A stretch of 64,000 nucleotides of DNA from Isoetes taiwanensis (GCA_021234155.1 JAJEKV010000001.1:2998007-3062006), one strand, 5' to 3'; positions 46,047 through 58,706 are shown, counted from the stretch's first letter. Program-made: numbers and translations. Notes: a model not told the origin generated them from the letters alone.

Positions 46047-48055
46047 ACTTACGTGCTTCTAAAAAATGAAATCTTTTTAAATTTTTTCAGATCTGAGCCT
46101 TAGTCGTAATCCTCTATGAACTCTGTCAGCTGAGAAGAGAGTATAATAAATTAAATACAGCTCATAGAATTGCCTTATAAACTAAGAATTTTTTTTTAAT
46201 TATTATTAATAGCTGAAAATCATTTCCTTGCGGACATTTCAAAACTTGAAATGCTTCAAGAGTACATGCTCTTCTAATTGGTAAAAAGTTTCTGCCTTGC
46301 ATTTTAATAGCAAGGCAATAAAAAATACCTTTAGATTCATAATAAATGGCATAACATCTTATTGAACAAAATATTATCTAGTCCAATATGTGACCTTTCT
46401 TAACTGGACATGCTACTCCAGTCTAATCTTCGGATTCATTTGTGATAAGCCTACACTGTAGAAATGTGATTCATGCGTGTTTATGCAAAGATAAATAAGG
46501 GAATTTACTATGCAATCTTATAAGTAAGGACAAACAACTAGGCCATATTCTGATTAGCTCAATTAGTGATTGATGATTAAGAGATGGACCTTCTTCCATG
46601 GGACCAGTAACTACCAAAGAATGCAATTTAACAGCTTGGTTAAATGGCATGTATATAAGAAGCTGCTCATCAACATCTCTCTCAAGTACGAAACCTTCAT
46701 CTTCTTGTAATATTAATAGAAGAAAAAAAAATTTTCTACTTCAATCCGCTGCAACTATATATTTCTTAAGCAACAAATAAGAACAGTTGTTGCATCACAT
46801 TTTACTTTCGCATTTTTCTCTTTCGACCCATTTGCAAGCTCTGTCTCAGAAGGTCCAAAATGCAGTCATTTGGAAACTCAAATAAGCCCAGCTATGGCGC
46901 CGGTGACAGTCAGAAAATTCTGCAGGATTTTTGCGCTTGCTACAAAACCACCAAATCCAGAGTACGTAAAATTCAATCAACAAAATCAAGTCGTCTCACC
47001 TTAATAGCATGTCCCGAGATTTTCATTCTAGGAATGAATCTCAAGCGTTGATTCAAGGTGGAAGAGGATATGTATGGATCGTAACAGGTTAGCTGAAATA
47101 TTATTTTCACCATAACAGGTTTGTTATGACCATAACAGCTCTACACATGCCATTATAGGCTGGCCCATAACAACCTGTAGAGGCTGTTATCTAGCACTTC
47201 AAAATACACAGCCAGCAGTTAAACACACTAAAGGCGATAGAGCGCCATGAAAATGAAACTGAAGATAGAAAATCAATCATTAGAGTTCAACTAAGGATTT
47301 GCAAGCTTGCTCAATATATTATATGGGATGCTTTTGAAAGTTGGATTTCAATTTTCTTTTATAAGCTTTGACATTTTAGTGGCTGTTGAAGGGGACCCTT
47401 AAAAGTCTAGCAATTACTAAAAATTATATGTAATTTAAAAGGCCTATCTCGAACATGAGATATATGATCTATTTTCATGTGAAAAAACCAAGAGAATCTA
47501 CATTTTTTGCAATTATTGTTATCGACAATAACTCATTATCGATCCACCTTTCATGTCAATTTGCTTATGAGAGCTTTAAATTGATATCACACAACTCTGC
47601 ATGGTACTTAAATACCACTATAGCCCATTAATGATCCAACTTTTATGCCAATTTGCTTACGAGAGCTTCCTTGCACCAATATCATACAATCCTAAATGGT
47701 ACTTCAATACTATGGAAATCATCTTCTGAAGATATACGGTAGTTTAATTCCATGGAAATTATCTTCTAAAGTCCTTAAAATATTACTATAGCATTATATA
47801 TTTCTAGAATTTACAGGAACCAATTCACACCACATATTGAAACACGCATTCACCTACTTTACGATGTCACACCATTAATTCCATTTTTCTAAAATTCCAA
47901 CATGATGACATTATTTGACATCTCATGAAGGGGTTCAACATGTCAACAACCACTTGGCATTTCATTAGGTAACCTACCACTGCGTTGGCTTTATGTATCA
48001 TTCAATTCATGTGTGCAACCATTAAATGTAACTCATATCATAGACGCCTAAGGAC
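46047..48055. other. intergenic, possible small exon at 46860
   Basis: An ATG at 46860 begins MQSFGNSNKPSYGAGDSQKI and LQDFCACYKTTKSR, ending at a donor-like GTACGT near 46961. No downstream partner is recognised, so it is not called a gene. The rest is AT-rich without structure. Confidence 0.3.
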
Positions 48056-48058
48056 CCC

Positions 48059-48106
48059 CAAAAAAAAAAAAAAAAAAACAAACAAACAAACAAACCAACA
48101 AACCAA
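48059..48106. repeat. poly(A) run followed by (AAAC)n
   Basis: About 18 A bases and then several CAAA/CCAA units, a low-complexity stretch. No retrocopy was recognised in front of it. Confidence 0.8.
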
Positions 48107-48271
48107 CATCTACATATCGAACACAACATTCGTTGACAAGCCTAGCAATGCCACGCAACCATTACTAACTCCCTTCTCCAATTTCTCTCTTCCTCCATTT
48201 CAAATATAGCTAGGTATTATAAGTGTGTCTAGAACTTCATGGTTGCCACATAGAACCATACTAGTTCACTT

Positions 48272-48300
48272 TGTAATGCTGGGCACCTGTTACTAGTTTT
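48272..48300 (-). other. degenerate Helitron-like hairpin word
   Basis: The minus strand reads ACTAGTAACAGGTGCCCAGC followed by ATTACAAAG, a weaker relative of the word at 24700. Confidence 0.2.
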
Positions 48301-49328
48301 CTCAAAATCTTGATTTGTGCACAAGAAGACTACATTCTAGAACCATGTGACTTTTTTCTTTTCTCTTATTCGGGTCAATCTCTCCAGCTAGGGTTGTAGA
48401 CTTATGAAAAACTTTGTTGTGTCATGTTTTTATAGGACTATTTCTTATTGCAAGAGTGGTCTTCATTATTCAAGTTGAGAGTAAGTTATCACGTTAGATG
48501 AAAGCATGCATGCATGCAAAAACGGTGGGCTTACTCAGTTCCATAATCTAAATCTAAAGATCAGTGGGCTTACTTAGTTCCATAATCAAAGCCTGAAGTC
48601 ACATTTTTTTCTATTTCGGTCATCATGTAGTACTTTGTTATGTTTAATTTGAAGGATTATTCATCTGCTGATTTCAAGCATTGTATCCCTTTCTGATATG
48701 AATAGAGCCTCTCTTTTTAAGCTTCCTCTTTACATTATGTTCTCTTTATAGTATCGTAGCAGATTATTTAACTTGCAATAGATCCCCATTACAGAACAAG
48801 ATGGATGTTATTGCAGGAGAAGGAGGTGTGGAAATATTGAATCTGCACATATTTTGTGGCCACTAGATTATGTGTCGATGATTGAACCAAGCCAGATATA
48901 CTGATGGCATACACACCTGGCTACAGTGTGACTCCAGAGCTCATGCAATTTTACTGAGCTTTATCCATAATTCCATTTGTGTACACCTCCAAGTATCTCA
49001 AACAAGACATGAATGTTATATATGGACAAGACTCTTTTTGCTTAGATTCTCCTTCGATGGCATCTATTCAGCTGCAAGCTGGAAGAAGGTTTGCCTAATA
49101 TTGCTCAAGTGAGATTTGGATCAGTCAATAAAACTCGTGTACCAGCTGTTCTCAGTCCTATTTGGAGCAAGAACATTGTTTCTATCTAGTTTGACCCCAA
49201 CATATAATCATCTGGTTGTAAGTGCTTTCTAACCAACATGAAAGACAATCAGTACTTGCCTACTGCAAGAAGAAACACACATCAGGAGCAACTTTCTGAG
49301 GGCATCGCCTCCTCCGATCAGTTGGCAA

Positions 49329-49619
49329 GTGACCCAGAAAAAGAGAAAAGATAAGGAGAAGATGACGCAATGGAAGGAGGAAAAGCAAGCAAGGAAACGC
49401 ACAAAGAAGCTCGAAGACCAACGAGAAGGAAATTTAGTAATCTGGGAACCAGAGCCGGATGAATCTGAAGAGGATGAGTCGGAAGAACAAGAGGAGGAGG
49501 AACTGGAGAAGGACGAGGCCGAAGAAGAGGAAGTCGAGGAGCAGATAGAGCAAGAAAGTCGGCGACCCACCATACCCAGTATGGCCCAAACCAGCCAAGA
49601 AGACAACCAAAAAGTATAA
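49329..49619 (+). CDS. acidic low-complexity open frame, unassigned
   Basis: 96 codons: a basic first third (MTQKKRKDKEKMTQWKEEKQ) and then an acidic run rich in Glu/Asp (about residues 36-80). It is preceded and followed by stretches that look like decayed coding sequence, such as HWEVMQYYKMDYQVTPMMMR near 49890. No domain is recognised. The codon bias toward GAG/GAA also makes long serine/leucine shadow frames on the minus strand. It may be a fragment of a retroelement gag or of a nuclear protein; I cannot decide. Confidence 0.25.
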   Translation: MTQKKRKDKEKMTQWKEEKQARKRTKKLEDQREGNLVIWEPEPDESEEDESEEQEEEELEKDEAEEEEVEEQIEQESRRPTIPSMAQTSQEDNQKV

Positions 49620-50460
49620 GGTGGGCAAAAAACCCTTCAAACTGAAGCCGATATTGAGTATGCGAAGAAGAAAGCATTGTGTAAGATAAATCTCTGCCGT
49701 TGGATAAAGTACAATTATTAATATTGCAAGCAACCAATCCAACATCAAGCCTCCACCGCCTAGACCAGTGTCGCCAAAGAGGGCCAGTCACAAGCCGAAT
49801 TTCAAGTACAGGTAAACTTTTTGGGAGATCCGGCACTTCCAACAATGCACGAACTTGCTGATCCGGAAAGCCCCCTTCAAACAGTTACATTGGGAGGTCA
49901 TGCAATATTATAAGATGGACTATCAGGTCACACCTATGATGATGAGGTGTTGCCAGGAAATGATCGAAGCGGAGCATCTTCACAGATGGCATATCTGATA
50001 TACATATAGGTGAATTTGCCCGGGAACTTAGCCCAGGAAAGATAAAGACCATAGGATATTTCTAGTTGACTTTGTTTAAGTGATGTTATACAAAACCTTA
50101 TCTATATATAGTAATAAAAATGTAGTGTGTGCAGAGCATCTCGGCCGTCAATTTCTTTTCCCACAACTTTCATTCTGGACCGTTCATGACTATTCCTATT
50201 GTAACCTCTATGACGACCCGTTGTTAGGCGTTGCAAAGAGTCGATTCCTAATCGATCCCTTGTTAGCTGTTGTATTGAGGTATTTACTTGCCCTTGCTTG
50301 TGCGGTATGTTGGCTTCTTAGGCTATAGTGCCATTTCGCTTTCAGGATTTCTGCAAAAAGAACGAACAGGCATTTCGGCCATGTGTTTCTGTTCGGTTTT
50401 TTTTTTTCTGGCAAATTGTGGCAGTGAAGCAAATCGAACCAGTTTTGTGAGAGAGTGGCT

Positions 50461-50657
50461 ATGGCAGGACTAACCTTTATATTGGATCTGGCTATTGGTC
50501 CGGCTGGTGGGTCTTCATGGTTGCCTTCCTCTATTTCCAAGGTCGTGCATTCCACTGCTTTTTTCAGCCCAGCAGTGGTAGCAGCCTTTGCAGCCGCTGG
50601 GGTAACATTCTCACTCCTTGGACAACATGGCTGGGCTAAGAATGACTTTTCCTTCAG
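50461..50657 (+). CDS. candidate first exon, unknown protein
   Basis: An ATG at 50461 opens MAGLTFILDLAIGPAGGSSW, LPSSISKVVHSTAFFSPAVV, AAFAAAGVTFSLLGQHGWAK and NDFSF, ending at a consensus donor (TTCAG|GTTAGT). The hydrophobic stretch VVAAFAAAGVTFSLLG could anchor a membrane protein. It lies 1.75 kb before the GT8 exons on the same strand and might be that gene's N-terminal anchor exon, but no exon linking the two (the GT8 N-terminal domain) was found. Confidence 0.35.
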
Positions 50658-51169
50658 GTTAGTCTACTTGATCCCAAGTTTTTCTCTTTTCTGGATCTTT
50701 TCTCTTTATTATTTTCTCAATCAAAACGAACTTGGCAATTTTGTTTGACATATGATAAATTTTTAGTTAGAGTTTCTACAGCATACTACATTGTCTGAAA
50801 TTCAGATATATGCACAAATACCGAGACTGCATTATATGGGGCAAGATGTTATCCATTATTGCAGACGTTTGTGCAAAGGACGATTGCAAAAGACGATTGT
50901 GCATGCCTTTCATTCAACAGATGAATAAGGTTGAGTTGCAACAGGTCGTCTCCAGCAAATTTGGAAACGAGCAAATATGAGGTATATTTTCTTCTTTCAC
51001 ATAGATTGCTGGATTATCAATTCTTGATGCTGGCTGATGGATCTGTCGTTGTTGTAGGCTTGTGAAGCTGGTACTGATTGATCTGTGGTGGGTACGTTGT
51101 TCGTATGAAGCAAGACGTTAGCGATTTAAGGTGTGTGCAGATGTGTTGTTATGTTATTATTAGATCTGC

Positions 51170-52020
51170 GTTATTGAACATGCCTTGCAAATACCATGCT
51201 TTCTAAAAAAGCATCAGGGACTTATTCCCCAAGTCTTCATACTTGAAAGATATCCAGAGGCGGGACTTATTCCCCAAGTCTTATGCAATTGGCAAAGCCC
51301 AAATGACCTGGAGCCAAGGCCATGCTATTCGTATATTTTGTTCAAGCAGGCTAATAGATGACGTATTGAACATGTTTTGCAAATACCATGCTTTCAAAAA
51401 AAGCATCAGGGACCCAAGATTTCGGACATAGCAGTTTTTGAAAACCAAGATCTGGAAACACAATAAGACAAACCGCCCTACAATAGTTTCACATGATGCT
51501 ATGGCATAACAGTTTTTCTTTAGGTAGAAGATATGGGCAGACTCTTGAGGTTGCCAGCAGATGCATATTGTCCACTAAAATGCCACTCATGCGCTGCACC
51601 CAGTTGCGAAGAATAAGGAAAGAAGGAGCCGTAGCCACCCAAATATCTATTCAGAGAATGCAACCGATTGCTTGAATCATTTATTGGTCTAACTTATGCA
51701 TTGGCAGAGTCATGTGCGCGCTACAACCTTGTGGCTGTGCCTAGCAACATGATTTTTTAACCTGCAGCCTATAGACTGCCCATGTGCTATTGCCAAATCA
51801 CCACAACTAAGATTCCCTAGCATTATATCTCCCTACTGAATTCCCATGTTTTTTTTTTCCCTCTGCATTGTGAGTCAAGAATCCCCCTAATACTATTACT
51901 GCTTCCATCATCTAGCCTATGCAGATGTTAGGTTCAATACATTAGATTTAATGCATACAGCCCTGTGGCTCTGCCTAGCAACATTATTTTTTAACTTGTA
52001 GCCTATAGACTGCCCATGTG
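51170..52020. repeat. two pairs of ~50-60 bp direct repeats
   Basis: Pair one begins TTGCAAATACCATGCTTT at about 51188 and 51376, followed in each by AAAAAAGCATCAGGGAC. Pair two shares TGCCTAGCAACAT.ATTTTTTAAC and AGCCTATAGACTGCCCATGT at about 51738 and 51971. They show local duplication in the presumed intron region upstream of the GT8 exons. Confidence 0.7.
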
Positions 52021-52404
52021 GTCAGCAAGTTTATCCTATAGTATGTCTCAATGATGGATATCCGCATGTTAAGCCTAATGTGCATGTTTTATTTCTGGAT
52101 AAAATGTGGACATGCAACCCCGTGTAAGAATCAGTAGCGCAATTTTTTGCTGACATCTGAAGGTTCTTACTAGCATCTGTGCTTTTAATGGTATCACACG
52201 CATGACGTATGGAAGAGAAGGGACTAATGAGAACTACAGCTTTTTGTATCTTTGTTCATATAATGGGTTTGTCAGCTAGCTCATTTCATGTGTCTGGGCA
52301 GGTCCTGGATTGCCAAGTCTCGAACCTGTTTATGTAACTGAAACTATCATTTTATTTACTTTCTTTCTCTTGGCTCTCTTCTTGTTTCATACTTGGATAT
52401 GCAG

Positions 52405-53087
52405 GCTGCCATAGAAGAAATTTATGATGTTGATCTTGAAGGTCATGCAGTAGCTGCAGTGGAGGATTGTTCGCAAAAGTTCTATATGTATTTCAATTTT
52501 GATTTGCTTCACAAGATAGAGAAAGCGCAATGGTCGTGGTTACCAAATGAAGGTTTCGATCCAGATGCCTGTGTTTTTAATCGAGGTGTCTTGGTCATTG
52601 ATGTGAAGAAGTGGCTACAGGAAAACCTGACTGAAACTATTGAACGGTGGTTGGATGAGTTTAGTAGTGCAGATTTGCCTCTCTACAAGTAAGCATGGTG
52701 TTAGAGTGCACATATTTTTTGTCCACGGCATGATAAGAGCTATATTCATGATTGGATTGACCACCATAATACAGAGTTCCATTTTTTCGTAGTTTATAGT
52801 AGTGGTGTTATAAATGTTACCCTAATAGTATTTTTTTCCTTGTCGTTGTAGGTACGGTGTTTCACAGCCTCCTTTCTTGTTAGCACTTTACAAGAAGTAT
52901 TTGAAACTGGACATACTGTGGAATGTTCGGGGTCTTGGGCGAAAAGAATTTAGTGAAGCTGAAAGAGAATACATAAACGGCCAGGAAAAGACCTTTCCTC
53001 TCCCCAGAAGCAGACCAAGCTAAGATTCTTCATTTTAATGGGAGGCACAAACCTTGGAAAAGGGGAAGGACATTACCAAAAGGGTGA
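52405..53087 (+). pseudogene. glycosyltransferase family 8, 3' exons only, terminal frameshift
   Basis: Exon A (52405-52688; acceptor GGATATGCAG, donor CTCTACAA|GTAAGC) encodes AAIEEIYDVDLEGHAVAAVE, then FDPDACVFNRGVLVIDVKKW and ETIERWLDEFSSADL. Exon B (52852 on; acceptor GTCGTTGTAG) continues YGVSQPPFLLALYKKYLKLD and ILWNVRGLGRKEFSEAEREY. The FN-G, PP-LL and W-V-GLG blocks are those of GT8 enzymes (GAUT/GATL and GLT8D relatives), which use UDP-sugars in the Golgi; ILHFNGRHKPWKRGR would complete the fold (the HxxGxxKPW metal/UDP motif) but lies one frame off, after a -1/+2 slip near 53007. The unslipped frame stops at 53021-53023, the slipped frame at 53085-53087. The N-terminal half with the DxD motif was not found upstream. 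I call it a partial, probably dead gene, though an assembly indel could mimic the slip. Confidence 0.7.
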
Positions 53088-55670
53088 ACAACCTGCTTCA
53101 CTGTGCGGTGCAAAAACAGAAGATTGTGCTAATTTTTGATGGAATTATCTCTCGCCATTAGCTGATGTGTCCAGTCAATAAGAGGTCACTTTCTGAAGTC
53201 ATGAAAGTTCTGTACAGTTACGTTAGATGATGAAGCAGGGTTGCAGGAAGAAATGGACCACTGAAGGCGTTTACCATTAACAAAGAATTATAACCAAATG
53301 TTACAGAACGTTACTGCACCATTATGAACTCTATTCAGTATATTGGGAAAATTGAGCCCAGATTGTAAACACCAAGTTGTAATTACCAGCTTGTGTTTTG
53401 AAAATGAAAATGGAATAAGGATTCTCAATTTCTTGTCTTTGCTGGTGTCATAAAAACTGCAGAATTTATTGAATTGAAAACCAAGTGGCTGGCTGCAAGA
53501 AGGATAACTTACTTTGACATACATGGCTATGGCAACGGGAAGTTGAACATGATGTGAATGCAGTGACATGGAGTGAATTTTCAACCAGCTTGCAAATTCT
53601 GTGGTCTGGAATGCTGAATGTTAGGGTTTAGGGTTCATCCGGGAGTCTTTCTAGCCGAAGATCACAATGTACAATATCAAGGTCGAGATGTATTTAACTC
53701 AAACTTTTAATAATATGGGAATCTTATTACTTTCAGGGTCGAGATGTATTTAACTCAAACTTTTAATAAAATGGGAATCTTATTACTTTCAGTTTAGCTG
53801 TTGTCTGGGAGGGCAACCTTCCTCCGCCAGAAAACCATTATCTGCCAATTTTTTTCCTTATTTCGGCCTACCATTGGACCTTCATTCGACCACTGTATTT
53901 CCTTTGTCTGACGCATGAGAGAAGCTCCAGATGCAGAATCGATTGGAGAATGCGGCTCCGGGCGAGGGGCAATCACTATAGCCATCAAAAACAAGAATTT
54001 CACCTTCCTTCTTTGTTTATTTTGTACTATGCAAACGGGCAGGGAAATTACCAACTCAGGCCACCAAGCAGTGTGGCACCACTGATAGCCACTTGCAACA
54101 ATATAAATTTGTTTTGCAGAGTAAATACATTAGAATAATATGGAGCAGGCTATTTAAGAATATGGAGCAGGCTATCGAATTCCTCATAGGGAGCACAAGG
54201 CTGTGATTCTTCATGTAGAAATGCCTGGATTTGATTTAGAGCCTCAGGTGTTCATTTAATGCTTTCCTATACAAAAGTTACCGCATAAACCTTCTTTCGC
54301 CAAGTTCTTTGTGGTAGATACGGGAACAGGGGATCTTGCAATCACACAAGCAAAGGTATACCATGATGTAAACCGATAGAGATTTGCCTTTGCTGCCAAC
54401 CACATAGATAATAGATCTGTTTTTTTATTTAATTTGGAATTTCAAGATCTTGCTCTAACATTGTTTGCCTAGATGTAGTTAAGTTTGCTTACCTTTGGTA
54501 TATTGCAAATTTGCAGGCTGGTTATGGGAATGTAAGTGATTTTGAAGTTGCAGGCTACAAATTTAAAAATAAAAACATAACTGCTAAAGTTTCCCGCAAT
54601 AGCGGTCACATACTAGGACTCTCCGAAATTTGTGATGATGCCATGTGTGGGGAGATGGCAACAGAGTTTTTTTTTTTTTTTGGTTGGTGTGCGCAAAGCA
54701 TCGTATTGCATTTTTTAGATTTGTAGAGAATTGATGTCAATCCTCTAAACTGGAGTACCCACACCTGCCCAATTTTCCTATTGTATCAATATGGCCATAT
54801 TTTTGCTCCATGGAGTGTAAGACCTTAAATACTGAATATTAAAAGAGTTATCCACATGTCCTCGGCCAATGCATAGACGCGAACGGCTAACATACATTAC
54901 CAAATTGCTAACATACATTACCAAATGAGAGGGTGCTGATTTGGCCTTATTACAGACCCAGATTGTAATTATAATCTATCGCATCAGAACATGATGCAGG
55001 TAATTTGGTGTAGGCATAGCCTTACATGGGGTTCAGGGATGGCTTGTTTTCGATCAGCATTGGCCCACAAGTTGGACAGAAAGTGTAAACAGAAATTAAT
55101 CACATTTATTTCACCATGCAGGGTTAAAGGATGCAACCAACATGGAGTAGAAAATATTTCCAACCAGGGGCCCTTCCACCTTTGTTAAATGACATAACCT
55201 TTGCCATCGAGTTGAAAACCCTAATTGTAAAATATTAAACGTATAAAATACGACACAGTTAATAATATGATTGGATTAACATCCATCCAAGAAATCTTAC
55301 AAACACGTTTTCACATTCACCATTGAGAACAACGAAAGGAGCTCGACAGTTTTTTTGTTTTTTTGACATTTCGCGTCATATTCAAGTGCCATTTGAAGGT
55401 ACATATATTCTCTACCTCGGTCTATTATACGCATCCTCCGAACTAGCACGCTGTTAATGTATTCAAATTAGCAATAAATTCGAATGGTAAAGCCATAATC
55501 TAAGTACATAAATCTTCTAAAATTGAAGGTCGAAAATACTTGAATAGAATCATGTATATCATTCCATTATAGTTGAGGATATTGTAAAATTCTCAACAAA
55601 GATTGCTTTACTTAATATAAAATATCGGACATAGACATCTCAAAAAACAAAATATGGCAACGCTGACCTT
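53088..55670. other. intergenic with tandem repeats
   Basis: No gene is supported. A 56 bp unit (GGTCGAGATGTATTTAACTC...) is duplicated exactly adjacent at 53681-53736 and 53737-53792, with one difference. A shorter repeat of CTAACATACATTACCAAAT lies near 54888-54925. A 71 codon frame at 54511 has no domain. Confidence 0.45.
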
Positions 55671-55804
<134 letters not shown>

Positions 55805-56050
55805 GCGAGTATGAATGAGGTGAATTCAATGATATTATTGCTTTAACTTCATATTGACACATGAGGTGTGCTGGTACGATTGAACTAAAAATCGAGGAGA
55901 CCATTGGTTGAAGAATATACTGACAAGTTTAGAAACAACTATACTTTTCAGAAAATCAATGCCATAATCTCAAGGTATAATTTCAAGGGTTTGTAGTAGG
56001 ACAAAGCTCAACATTGCTTGAACAATATTTCTATTATTTAATCCCAACAG

Positions 56051-56083
56051 AAGCCCAGCAACGCTGGGCACTTTTTCTAGTTG
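56051..56083 (-). other. Helitron-like terminal hairpin word
   Basis: The minus strand reads ACTAGAAAAAGTGCCCAGCG followed by TTGCTGGGCTTCTG. Its first 17 bases are identical to the 7690 copy. Confidence 0.3.
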
Positions 56084-56229
56084 TATTAATAAAACACTAA
56101 ATTTTATCATCTTAAAATGATCAAGTACATGAAAATTGACCCTCTCGGGTCACTCCGCACCAAAGAGGTTTTCGAGAGTCTCGGACGCGTGAACTAACCC
56201 AAGTCAACCCAAATTTAGGTGTAATTGAC

Positions 56230-57184
56230 ATAAAAATGAAAGAAAAAATGTAGATAAGTGTTAACAACCTAGTCATGAGGAAGTTCTAAGAAGAGCTACA
56301 GAGTTACCAGTGGGAATCACAGCCTTGTCACCTATGGTCATTGAAGGAAAAGAATATCTTTTTGCCAACAACATCCTCCAGATACCTTATTGTCTGGAGG
56401 AAGAGCTAAGGATAGTCGAACTCCAAGGTCTAATTTAAGAGGGCCAACAGGACGACTTCATTGACCTTTCATACCAAGAGTTTCCTCGAGAACTAGCAAA
56501 GTGGCACTTATACGTGAAGGAAACAATGTCAGATGTTGCAGCTTTTAAGTTCATCAGGAACAGTTTTTAGCAGCAACCTATGACCGCACAAGAGGAGTTC
56601 CAAACACTTCCTTCCCAATCGAGAAGAGAAAGAGAAAAAACATATGTCGACCTTGAGAGTGCTCCTTCGATGCAAAGGGATCACGATAATCTATTAGCAA
56701 TTGATATCTATGGCAGCTCAGCAGGAAGGAAAGGAACATAGGTAGAAAAAGCAAAGGCAGAGCACAAAAGAGGAGAAGCACTTTGCTATTACCTCCTAGC
56801 TCTAACCCAAGGGCCGATAGTGGTATTCCATAGGGATTTGAGCCCAAGGGGGAAAGAGGTTGTCACCCTCCTCATTGCACTTATGTGCTTCGACAAGCAT
56901 GCCAAGATAAGAGAAAATACAGACCACATCATTCTCCTTAAGAGGTCAGTGGCAGTATACTGCTTGAAGTTCGCACGAGGGCATCTATGCGATGCACCAT
57001 GCAGTAGTTGTAGCTACAACACAGAAACTCCCAGTGTCTCAGATGGCTCGGGCACTAGAAGGAGGAACTTTCCAAAATATCCTCTGAAATGTCGGCAAAG
57101 ACCTCAAGCTCAAAGCAATTCTTCAAGTCTAGACGGCGACATCAGGATTAGTTCCTCTAGTGTGAATATGAATATAAAATTATG
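56230..57184 (+). pseudogene. decayed coding sequence, family unknown
   Basis: Long stretches read as protein with few breaks: ATELPVGITALSPMVIEGKE, LFANNILQIPYCLEEELRIV, then DDFIDLSYQEFPRELAKWHL and VKETMSDVAAFKFIRNSF; further on an open 121 codon frame, 56820-57182 (MVFHRDLSPRGKEVVTLLIA, LMCFDKHAKIRENTDHIILL). It lies just before a plus-strand gypsy gag and may be host sequence or another element. I recognise no domain and assign no function. Confidence 0.3.
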
Positions 57185-57439
57185 AATGTAATTGCGATAA
57201 ATATTTGATTTTAACTTATATAATTATTATATGATGAATAGAATTAAGATTGTATCTAAATAACAATTCTTTGCTTTGATTTTTTTCATGATAAATAACT
57301 CAACTTAACAACAACATAATAATATGTACATTAAATAATAAGCATGTGTGATTAATATTTGCAGTTAGAAACTTCGGTTCAGCTTCACAAGTCCTATAGA
57401 ATCAAGGCCAACCACACAACTGGCAAGAAAAAAAGATGA

Positions 57440-58400
57440 CTCTGGCAGCGATCAACAGACGACTAGTGCAAATTGCACAATCAAATAGTGTAGCTTCGTG
57501 CAATGGATAACTCCAATCATGCGAGCAGAGAAGTATAGACTAATGCTGCGTCTACCACCACCTCCCTGGGAATAGGAAGAGGAAGAGAAGAAATAGGAAA
57601 AGACATAGCCCTTTGAGCTCTGGCTCAGATAGCAGTCTAGATGCCAGCTCAGGCAACAGCTCAGGTAGTAGCTCAGACAGCTCCCATGGCAGACATAGGA
57701 GTCGTGAGGTTGAGGATTATCAGAAAAAGATAGGTAGTACCATGAGAAATGTTTAGGAAACCCATAAGTTGTGTTAGTTTTTAGGAAAGAATCGATCATG
57801 TATAGAAGTTGAATCATGGTTAGATGAAATGGCAGAGCTTGGTAACTCATATGGGATGAAGGACAAAGACATTGTCAGGTAACTGTTAATCTCATTGGAC
57901 TGGCTCGCATATGGTAGAAAGGTTATGCAAAATCCAATAAGCTCACGAGAAACAACTACGTATTTAAGACTTTCAATAAGGCTTTCTACAAGAATTATAT
58001 TCCAATCTCGCACACAAATAGGCAGATAAAACAATTTTACCGCCTAGACAGGAGAACTTGTCAGTGGCCAAATATACGGAGGAGTTCATGAGGTTGCAAT
58101 TAAATGTGCCAAGGATTATAGAAAGGTGGGCAATGGATGGATATATTGAAGGGTTGAACAGTAACATCAAGAGGCCAGTCGGCGCCATTAATCCCAAATC
58201 CATATGGAAGGAAGAAGACAAGGCACTGGGCTTGGAAGAGGCACCCCCAACGCCGTCATAGAAGCAGTCTTTCTACAATAAAAGCAAAGCCATGAGGTGT
58301 TACACCCCAAAGCAGGCAAGTATGTTACACCCCAAAGCAGGCAAGTACGATGCCAACAACCCACCAGTATCAAGGGAAGTGTAACAGACCTGGGCACTTG
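57440..58400 (+). pseudogene. Ty3/gypsy gag (capsid and zinc knuckle), broken
   Basis: Across frames: a Ser-rich stretch near 57610-57690, then a retrotransposon gag core: FNKAFYKNYIPISH (about 57973), QIKQFYRLDR, VAKYTEEFMRLQLNVPRIIE (58061), DGYIEGLNSNIKRPVGAINP and a degenerate CCHC knuckle region (MRCYTPKQAGKYDANNPPVS) in which the second Cys and Gly-His are lost. Gag forms the particle that packages the element RNA. Stops and frameshifts near 57758, 57877 and 58040 disable it. It runs on the plus strand, while the LTR that follows (58707) is on the minus strand, so the two come from different elements. Confidence 0.7.
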
Positions 58401-58409
58401 ATGGGCTAG

Positions 58410-58693
58410 TATATGTACTTATGTACGTATGTACACATGTATAATGTGTTCTTGATATTGCTGCTCGGGCTGGTCTTCTTGTCTCTCCGAGGAAGAAGGA
58501 AACCCAGGATTTCGGTCCTGCAAAGATCCTCCTGAGGTTCAACCAATTAAATTACTTTCATCCCCAATCCAAGTCTATAACTTAGTCTATTTTATGATCC
58601 TATTAATGGATTTCTTTTTCTTGTTTTTTAAGGCCAGTTAGCTACCTATCTAGGGTCATAGCCAGTGCTTGATCTTGGTCAATCAACATCATT
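58410..58693 (-). mobile_element. leader region inside LTR-1 copy b
   Basis: On the minus strand this is the sequence downstream of the primer-binding site, and it begins like the leader of copy a (GATGTTGATTGACCAAGATC). No gag frame follows within the ~280 bases before the gag of the other strand takes over. Confidence 0.45.
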
Positions 58694-58705
58694 GCTCTGA
58701 TACCA
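58694..58705 (-). promoter_or_regulatory. primer-binding site (tRNA-iMet type) of LTR-1 copy b
   Basis: The minus strand reads TGGTATCAGAGC, the exact plant consensus complementary to the 3' end of initiator tRNA-Met, one base inside the LTR end (...GGAAATGTCACA). Confidence 0.85.
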
Positions 58706-58706
58706 T

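Noticed and set aside
49229-49845. 125 and 175 codon minus-strand frames rich in Ser, Leu and Phe
   Set aside because: They are reverse shadows of the Glu/Asp/Lys-rich plus-strand stretch; their composition follows from GAG/GAA repeats.
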